From Bacteroidota bacterium (lineage in GTDB: Bacteria; Bacteroidota; Ignavibacteria; Ignavibacteriales; Ignavibacteriaceae): 11,711 bases of DNA. The position numbers were made by a program, and so were the translations under genes. The notes beneath the pieces were generated by a model. That model saw nothing but the letters and a program-made list of their open reading frames with translations, ran no database searches and had not been told where the DNA came from. Below, in pieces: positions 6,164-11,711 of this stretch; the first letter of the stretch is position 1; each line of letters begins with the position of its first letter. The stretch lies in the NCBI GenBank assembly GCA_021793635.1, contig JAJYSI010000051.1:1-11711 (forward strand), given 5' to 3'.

Positions 6164-7525
6164 CTAGTCGATAAAATTGTCCCCCCCTAGATTTAATTCC
6201 TTCAAAATTTTATGAAGCGCCTGCCGGCTAATCCCAGCAATTTCAGCAGCATCATTTATTTTTCCATTAGTTCTTTGCAAGAGATTTTCATAATATTTTT
6301 TCTTAAATTTTTGAAGAGAAACTTTATAAGGCTCATCACCGGTCGGTAAATTTGCTTTAAAGTTTCGTACAGGTAAAATATCAGGATTGATTTTTTGGTT
6401 GTCGTCAGCCCTAAGAACGGCATTAGTCATTATGTTTTTTAATTCCCTTACATTCCCCTTCCAATTATAATTTTCCATTGCGTTAATAGCTTCATCCAAA
6501 AGTACTAAACCTTTTTTATTATACTTCCGGGACAATCTTGTTAAAAAATATTCTGCTAAATTTTTAATCTCATCTCTTCGCTCTCTCAACGGTGGAATAT
6601 GAATATTCACTACCTTTATTCTGTAATAAAAATCTTCTCTTAATTTTCCATGGTCTACCAACTCCTCAAGATTTTTATTTGAAGCAACAATAAGCCTGAC
6701 ATCAAGCTTAATATCCTTACCGGTCTTCTGCCCAACTTTATTAATTTCTTTGTACTGCATGAACTTCAACAACTTTAGTTGTATCTTCTCGTTTATTTCT
6801 GATATTTCGGGAAGATAAATTGTACCACTATTTGCAGCTTCAAATTTTCCAACCTTCGCTTCATCAGCGCCGGAGAAAGCTCCTTTCTCATGCCCGAACA
6901 ATTCCGACTCAATTAAATTCTCGCTTAATGTATGCAAAGAAACGGCTGAAAATAATTTATTCTTTCTTTTACTTCTTAAATGAATTTCTCTTGCAACAAT
7001 ATCTTTGCCTACCCCGGTTTCGCCCGTTAACAATATATGTACATCCTGATTTGCAAATTTTTCTATATCGTATTCCACTTTTCGCATTGCTTCACCGGAC
7101 GCAATAAACTTATCGGTGTTTTCATCAAAAGCATCTTCCAATGCATTCAGTTTAATGTTTAATTCTCTTTGCTTAAATGCGCGCAGAATTTTTTCAACCA
7201 GCACTTCCCTGTTAAAATCTTTTTGTATAAAGTCGGAAGCGCCAAGCTTCATTGCCTTGACCGCAGTTTGGACATTACCATGGTCTGTTATTATTATTAC
7301 AGGCATAAGCGTATCGACTTCAGTGTGAATTTTTTCAAGAACATCCAGCCCGTAAATATCCGGCAGCTTTAAGTCAAGCAGAACGAGATTTATATCTTCC
7401 TTCATAATAACTGCCAATCCCTTGCTGCCTGTTTCGGCTTTGAAAATTTGGAATTCATTCTTCAGAACGAATTCAACATCGTTCATGAAAGAAACACTGT
7501 CGTCAATGATTAATAATTTTTGCAT
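6164..7525 (-). CDS. NtrC-family sigma-54-dependent response regulator
   Basis: This 453-residue protein has the full NtrC layout. Residues 1-118 are a receiver with acidic pair D8/D9, phospho-acceptor D51 (LVLLDLKLPD), T80 and K102. Residues 138-370 are the AAA+ sigma-54 interaction domain: Walker A GETGVGKD at 168-175, the sigma-54 contact loop GAFSGA at 215-220, sensor I around N283 (VASNKNL), arginine-finger region LREDFYYR at 295-302, and GNVREL at 358. Residues 421-446 are a Fis-type helix-turn-helix (INDAAEIAGISRQALHKIL). The Walker B strand reads GTIYLPEIS, so the usual D of LDEIG is P239 while E240 is kept; the codon is clearly CCC. The contact loop has serine for threonine. AGGA six bases before the ATG supports the start. 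The gene follows the kinase by 12 bp and is its likely partner. It should activate sigma-54 promoters such as the one at 6039-6053. The Walker B change makes its ATPase activity uncertain. Confidence 0.93.
   Translation of the reverse strand: MQKLLIIDDSVSFMNDVEFVLKNEFQIFKAETGSKGLAVIMKEDINLVLLDLKLPDIYGLDVLEKIHTEVDTLMPVIIITDHGNVQTAVKAMKLGASDFIQKDFNREVLVEKILRAFKQRELNIKLNALEDAFDENTDKFIASGEAMRKVEYDIEKFANQDVHILLTGETGVGKDIVAREIHLRSKRKNKLFSAVSLHTLSENLIESELFGHEKGAFSGADEAKVGKFEAANSGTIYLPEISEINEKIQLKLLKFMQYKEINKVGQKTGKDIKLDVRLIVASNKNLEELVDHGKLREDFYYRIKVVNIHIPPLRERRDEIKNLAEYFLTRLSRKYNKKGLVLLDEAINAMENYNWKGNVRELKNIMTNAVLRADDNQKINPDILPVRNFKANLPTGDEPYKVSLQKFKKKYYENLLQRTNGKINDAAEIAGISRQALHKILKELNLGGDNFID
6181..6187 (-). 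repeat. Seven-G tract near the regulator's 3' end
   Basis: A run of seven G (minus strand) codes for the GGD in the last ten residues of the sigma-54 activator. A one-base slip would replace the last five or six residues with a different tail of roughly 12-16 residues (one form containing ILSTRSHLKN) and leave the helix-turn-helix intact. Such a run is unusual in this AT-rich region. It may be a slippage site or simply a place prone to sequencing error. Confidence 0.6.
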
Positions 7526-7531
7526 ACAATA

Positions 7532-7535
7532 TCCT
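7532..7535 (-). promoter_or_regulatory. Ribosome binding site of the response regulator
   Basis: AGGA lies between the TAA of the kinase gene (7538-7540) and the ATG at 7525, six bases from the start codon. It fixes the regulator start and suggests that the two genes are translated from one message. Confidence 0.7.
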
Positions 7536-7537
7536 AA

Positions 7538-10500
7538 TTAATTAGACTTCAACTTCATTACAAATAAAGCGCTGCCCGCTTCACTATTGGCTGCCGTAAT
7601 CTCTCCTCCATATTTATCAAGACATTTCTTGACTATGCTTAATCCAATTCCATGTCCATTAGCTTTGGTCGTAAAGCCTTCAGAAAACATTTTCTCCATG
7701 TTTTCAATCGGAATGCCTTTTCCGTTATCTTCCACTTTTATTATTACTCTATCATCCTCACAGCCGGCTTCAATTTTTATTACTCCGTTTTTAATCTTCT
7801 TCTCTTGCAATTCATCAATCGCATTTTGAATTATTATATTCATCGACTCGTTAAAATCGGAAGATGATATAATCGCATTTAACTTTTCCTTTGTTTGATA
7901 AAACTGAATTATAATATCCGGATTCTGTTCCCGGAATTTCTTGATTGCAAGGTTGATTGCTTCTGCAGCGTCGATAGAGAAATTAGATTGCACAATTTTT
8001 CGCAGTCCCGTTAAATCTTCTCTAATCTTTTTAATTGAAAGGATAGTTTCTTCCTTAGCCTTAATTTTTTCTTTCACTGACATTCCGTTTAGCAGCAGTT
8101 CACAGCTACTCGATATTTGACCACTGCTCTGTAAAATTGAAACAGCATAATTTGAGTACTTTAAGCTTTCTTCACCATTTGTATCCAACTGATTTAATAA
8201 GCTATATATCCGATTAATTTCCGGAAGTACGGCGCTTTTATATTCAGCAAAAGCAGAACCGATTCTCTCCAGGGCTTCTTTTTCATAATTACTTTGAACT
8301 TCATTTCCCGGATTTATATTTTCAATCAACAAAGAAAGCCGGTGCAATATGATCAGCATTCCTTCTCCGTGACCGAACCTCTTAAGTACTGCTAATAAAT
8401 TTTCAGGAACGTTATATCCCGCAATACTCTTTGATTCCTTGTTCCTAATTAAAAGTAGAAATGAAATCGTAAAGATGCTTGCTATTAGCAGAGGAAGGAT
8501 TTCATCTGTAAAAAGATTTGTTGAATTGATAATATAATACGATGGTCCGAAATAGAACGACATGCTTTCAACGGAGACAATTTTAACTGCGTAAAAAACA
8601 ATTAATGATAACATTAATATCTTCCAATTTATATAAAATCTCTTCGGCGCTGCTCTGTACAGCTTTAGTTTCAGTGCAGCAAAAGATATGAGAAAAGTAA
8701 ATATTATTGAAAGTAAAATTATTTCTAAACCTAAAATTATAAAGCCGTTCCCATAGAAAAATCTCAGTAAGGCTTTTTTAACTAAAAAGTAATTTCTCTT
8801 TAGCCCGCTGTTTTCAGTAACGGTAATAAAAGTATTTGGCATTACTGAAATTCTTTTAGTTATATGCGAAGCTGGAAAATTAACAACAAGGATTAATGAA
8901 TCTTTTAAACTGCCAAGCCCAAAATGCTGAATCTTGGAACTAGAGCTTGCATATCCGTATCCTCCGCTTACTTCTCGATAACCTATAAGATAATTTCCTT
9001 GATACAATTTTAATTTTGCACCTACTGCATCTCGATTGCTTTCATCGCCCTCGACCTTTACTGAAAGATAGTTATTACTGCCGTTCAACCTGGTTGAATT
9101 TAATAAGAAATATGTATAGCCGCCGTTTTGATTCATTACTAAATCTAAAAATCCCTTGTTCCCAAAATCTGCAGTAGCCAAACCGGTGTTATAAGAATCC
9201 AGAATACTACCTGGCGGTACAGCAGAATCGGTAATATCCTTGAAGTGAATCATGCCTGTACTATCGGCTCCCAGGTTCTTAAAAATCTTTATTCCTCCTA
9301 AACAGGCGATTGCAATGTCCTGCCAGCCGTCGTTATCAAAGTCACCAAACACGGCACCGTAAGTACGAAAATTTCCATTTAGTCCGCATTCATTTGTAAT
9401 ATCCTTAAAAGTTCCATCGCCATTGTTCAGATATAATTTATCGCCTCCGGCTCTATTTCCTACAAACAAATCAAGATAGCCGTCGTTGTTTAGATCTGCA
9501 AAGAAAACAGAATTAGTTTCTTTTAAGTCGCTTCCTCCGACATTGCTTTCTTTAGTATGATCAATAAACTCACCTTTGCCGTTATTAAAAAACAATTTGT
9601 TTTCTTTCATCCAATTACCTGCATAAAGATCCAGGTAACCGTCATTATTAACATCTCCGAAAACAGCGCTTATTGATCTGCCACTGGAATTTAATCCGTA
9701 GCTATTAGTTTTATCATCCAAAGAAATTCCATGATCGTTTATAAAAAGCTTATTGGACTTAAAAAAGCTTGAACAAAACACATCCAGATAACCGTCATTA
9801 TTAACATCTCCCAGAACCGCCCCTTCACTCCGCCACATGTTAACATTAAAATTATATCCTTTAGTAACATCCTGGAAATAACCTTTCCCGTTATTTAAAT
9901 AAAGTGAATTTGAATAAGACAGGTTAGTAACTATTATATCTTCTGCTCCGTCCTCGTTTATATCCCCTATTGCTACTCCTATATCAAAATCATTGGTTAA
10001 ATCACGTGATTTAGTTGATGACACTTCCCCTGCAATTCCTCTTTGTGCGGCAAGATTATCCGGAATTATATTTGTTCGCTTAGGAATAGAAATGAATAAT
10101 TTGTTCTTATCATAAACATCAACTACATAAATATCATTCATGCCGTTGTTATCTAAATCCTCTATACCCACACCATAAGAAGAAGCTAGCTGGGCAAGCC
10201 GTTCTATTGAAAAAACAAGATTATTATTTAATCCGAAATGGAAATTTTCCCCTTTGCTAAAATTTTTCGTGATTAAAAATAACTTATCAGGATTGATCGC
10301 TACTATTGAATCTTTGTTTATTATTCCTATACTATTAGGATTTGTAACCGGAAGTCTTGCGATAACTTTCCATGATTTGTCGGCAAAATATTTCTTGTTT
10401 ATTTTCTGCTCAAGGAGAAGCCCATTATTTGTCAGACATACAAAATCACTATCGCCCAGCAATTTAATATCGACTATGTCGCTTGTTCTAATACTGTCGC

Positions 10501-11425
10501 TATTATCTAATCGTACATAATCCTTTTTGATGAAAGAAGATTTATTTAATTCGGGATTCTTCAAGTAATAGAAAAGATTTTTATTAGTTTGAAATATGCC
10601 GAACGTAGTATCTACAAAGTCTAATCCTATTATCCTTTCTTCATCGGCTCTATTAAATTCCGAACTACGGTTAAGGTTAAATAATCTTTTTAATTCATAC
10701 TTATTATTTGGCAGCTTTTGTAATAAACTAACGCTCATCCCGCCGAACACTAAAATATTTGCATCGTTAAATGTAGCTGCTATTTGCAGTCTTTCATCAA
10801 TATTGTAATGACGGAAAGGGTAATGATTGAATGATATTTTAAAATCACCATCCGGTTTTGTAATTATAGTAACAATTCCATATTCAAGATAAGAAGTAAT
10901 TAAGATTTGATTTCTGTTTAAGAACTTTACGCCAGTTATATTTTGCGAAAACGGAATTACAAACTTATGAGAGTCAACAATATTAAATTCATTGCCCTTT
11001 TTCTTAATCTTCGATATGAATAATATATACTTTAATTGGTAGTTGATTCCTTTAGGATGAACTGAATATGCAATATATCTCTCATTAAAATCCATATCCA
11101 GGATATAATAATCGTTGATATCTACAATATCTTTTATTGAATGACCATCATAGTAACCAATACCATTTTGAGTTAACGAAAATGTTTCATGGGTTTTCGA
11201 AATTATTGAGAGCCAGTATTTATTATTTGATTTATAATTCAGTTCTTTAATTATCCAATCGGATGGTTTCTCATGCAAATGCTTTTTAGAGGACCGAATA
11301 AAATTATGCCCGGGATTAACAGAAGATTTATTACCGCAGTTAACTGAAAAAAGAAATAAAGCAAAAGCAAAAAAGTAAAATAGAGCGATCCGCAACTTCG
11401 TCCTATTGATTGTTATAATTTTCAT
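7538..11425 (-). CDS. FG-GAP/ASPIC-UnbV membrane sensor histidine kinase
   Basis: This 1295-residue protein begins with a hydrophobic export segment (13-29) ending in FSVNCGN, so C30 may be a lipoprotein cysteine, though the lipobox is poor. Residues 31-400 are beta-rich and unrecognised. Seven FG-GAP/VCBS calcium motifs of the form DxNxDGxxD follow, at about 422, 487, 539, 590, 643, 694 and 752 (the last degenerate), fitting a seven-bladed integrin-like propeller. Residues 785-868 match the ASPIC/UnbV domain (VEGDESNRDAVGAKLKL, GGYGYASSSSKIQHFGLG). Three membrane segments (893-917, 933-951, 973-993) place the C-terminus in the cytoplasm. Residues 1180-1293 are a HATPase: N box IIIQNAIDEL, G1 VEDNGKGI, F box FSEGFTTKANG, G2 GHGIGLSI. 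No HisKA H-box is seen; H1019 (RFGHGEG) and H1028 (LHRLS) are the only candidates in the preceding helical region. It should phosphorylate the regulator encoded 12 bp downstream. The ATG at 11425 has no clear ribosome site. The ligand is unknown. Confidence 0.9.
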   Translation of the reverse strand: MKIITINRTKLRIALFYFFAFALFLFSVNCGNKSSVNPGHNFIRSSKKHLHEKPSDWIIKELNYKSNNKYWLSIISKTHETFSLTQNGIGYYDGHSIKDIVDINDYYILDMDFNERYIAYSVHPKGINYQLKYILFISKIKKKGNEFNIVDSHKFVIPFSQNITGVKFLNRNQILITSYLEYGIVTIITKPDGDFKISFNHYPFRHYNIDERLQIAATFNDANILVFGGMSVSLLQKLPNNKYELKRLFNLNRSSEFNRADEERIIGLDFVDTTFGIFQTNKNLFYYLKNPELNKSSFIKKDYVRLDNSDSIRTSDIVDIKLLGDSDFVCLTNNGLLLEQKINKKYFADKSWKVIARLPVTNPNSIGIINKDSIVAINPDKLFLITKNFSKGENFHFGLNNNLVFSIERLAQLASSYGVGIEDLDNNGMNDIYVVDVYDKNKLFISIPKRTNIIPDNLAAQRGIAGEVSSTKSRDLTNDFDIGVAIGDINEDGAEDIIVTNLSYSNSLYLNNGKGYFQDVTKGYNFNVNMWRSEGAVLGDVNNDGYLDVFCSSFFKSNKLFINDHGISLDDKTNSYGLNSSGRSISAVFGDVNNDGYLDLYAGNWMKENKLFFNNGKGEFIDHTKESNVGGSDLKETNSVFFADLNNDGYLDLFVGNRAGGDKLYLNNGDGTFKDITNECGLNGNFRTYGAVFGDFDNDGWQDIAIACLGGIKIFKNLGADSTGMIHFKDITDSAVPPGSILDSYNTGLATADFGNKGFLDLVMNQNGGYTYFLLNSTRLNGSNNYLSVKVEGDESNRDAVGAKLKLYQGNYLIGYREVSGGYGYASSSSKIQHFGLGSLKDSLILVVNFPASHITKRISVMPNTFITVTENSGLKRNYFLVKKALLRFFYGNGFIILGLEIILLSIIFTFLISFAALKLKLYRAAPKRFYINWKILMLSLIVFYAVKIVSVESMSFYFGPSYYIINSTNLFTDEILPLLIASIFTISFLLLIRNKESKSIAGYNVPENLLAVLKRFGHGEGMLIILHRLSLLIENINPGNEVQSNYEKEALERIGSAFAEYKSAVLPEINRIYSLLNQLDTNGEESLKYSNYAVSILQSSGQISSSCELLLNGMSVKEKIKAKEETILSIKKIREDLTGLRKIVQSNFSIDAAEAINLAIKKFREQNPDIIIQFYQTKEKLNAIISSSDFNESMNIIIQNAIDELQEKKIKNGVIKIEAGCEDDRVIIKVEDNGKGIPIENMEKMFSEGFTTKANGHGIGLSIVKKCLDKYGGEITAANSEAGSALFVMKLKSN

Positions 11426-11711
11426 AACTATAATTTGATAAAAAAAATCTTTAGAAAAAAGAAGTATCGCACATTATTTTTTCAACTGTAGTTCTAAATA
11501 CTTTAATTCAGGGCACTTCTAAAAACTAACCATTAAACTTGATTTATTTTGTAAATTCATTATTTCCAAAAATTGGGATATTTTTCATCGAATATTATCG
11601 ATTTATACCCTTTATTTTAAGGGATCATCGATCACTTTTGAGGACTTTTATCCTTCCGGACATATCTCACCCTGCAAGTTGTAGATAACGATTGATGTTG
11701 TACACAATGTG
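11426..11711. other. Upstream region of the kinase operon
   Basis: This AT-rich 286-base stretch should hold the promoter of the kinase-regulator operon, but I cannot point to a convincing -35/-10, Bacteroidetes-type or sigma-54 element. It contains an inverted repeat CCCTT-N6-AAGGG (11608-11623) flanked by two similar words, ATTATCGAT (11594-11602) and ATCATCGAT (11624-11632), which might be an operator. At the right edge the minus strand reads HIVYNINRYLQLAG and stops at 11667. This could be the last 14 codons of a gene lying outside the window, but it is too short to identify. Confidence 0.35.

Noticed and set aside
11667..11711. Transposase C-terminus at the right edge
   Set aside because: The 14 codons HIVYNINRYLQLAG loosely recall some transposase ends but are far too short to support a call.
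1..11711. CRISPR arrays, tRNA or rRNA genes
   Set aside because: No regularly spaced direct repeats, cloverleaf-like sequence or rRNA-like stretch was seen on either strand.

Overview
The window is AT-rich, and every convincing gene lies on the minus strand, so the regions below are described from right to left, in transcription order. Two proteins end in the C-terminal type IX secretion (T9SS) type A sorting domain with the signature NYPNPFNP. They also carry delta-60 and BNR/Asp-box repeats. Together with the AT-richness this points to the Bacteroidetes/Chlorobi (FCB) group, most likely an Ignavibacteria-like organism. That assignment is an inference from the sorting-domain style, not a phylogenetic result.

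Right part (11425 to 6164): a two-gene two-component operon. The first gene encodes a 1295-residue sensor with an N-terminal signal or lipoprotein-like segment, a large extracytoplasmic part ending in seven FG-GAP/VCBS calcium-motif repeats and an ASPIC/UnbV domain, three membrane segments, and a cytoplasmic HATPase histidine-kinase module with no canonical H-box. Twelve bases downstream is a 453-residue NtrC-type sigma-54 activator (receiver, AAA+, Fis-type HTH). Its Walker B aspartate is replaced by proline, and its GAFTGA loop reads GAFSGA.

Middle (6163 to 2391): the 176-bp gap after the regulator holds two 16-bp palindromes of the form GTAAA-N6-TTTAC, exactly 21 bp apart. About 50 bp downstream of them is a good sigma-54-like -24/-12 element. 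This is the arrangement expected for an enhancer and promoter served by an NtrC-type activator. The presumed transcript carries a small double zinc-ribbon protein, then a 1114-residue secreted BNR-repeat protein with a T9SS sorting domain. A strong 14-bp stem follows its stop codon.

Left part (2284 to 1): a secreted delta-60 repeat protein with a T9SS domain is split by a frameshift near 1521-1535. The two halves together contain seven repeats, enough for one seven-bladed propeller. Next come a 150-base non-coding stretch with four consecutive hairpins, the 3' remnant of an outer-membrane beta-barrel gene, a rho-independent terminator, and about 200 bases without a clear gene.

Proposed joint function (inference): an envelope-facing beta-propeller kinase senses an external ligand and signals through the sigma-54 activator. 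The activator then switches on the zinc-ribbon protein and a T9SS-exported surface or secreted protein, and possibly the delta-60 cargo if transcription reads past the hairpin.
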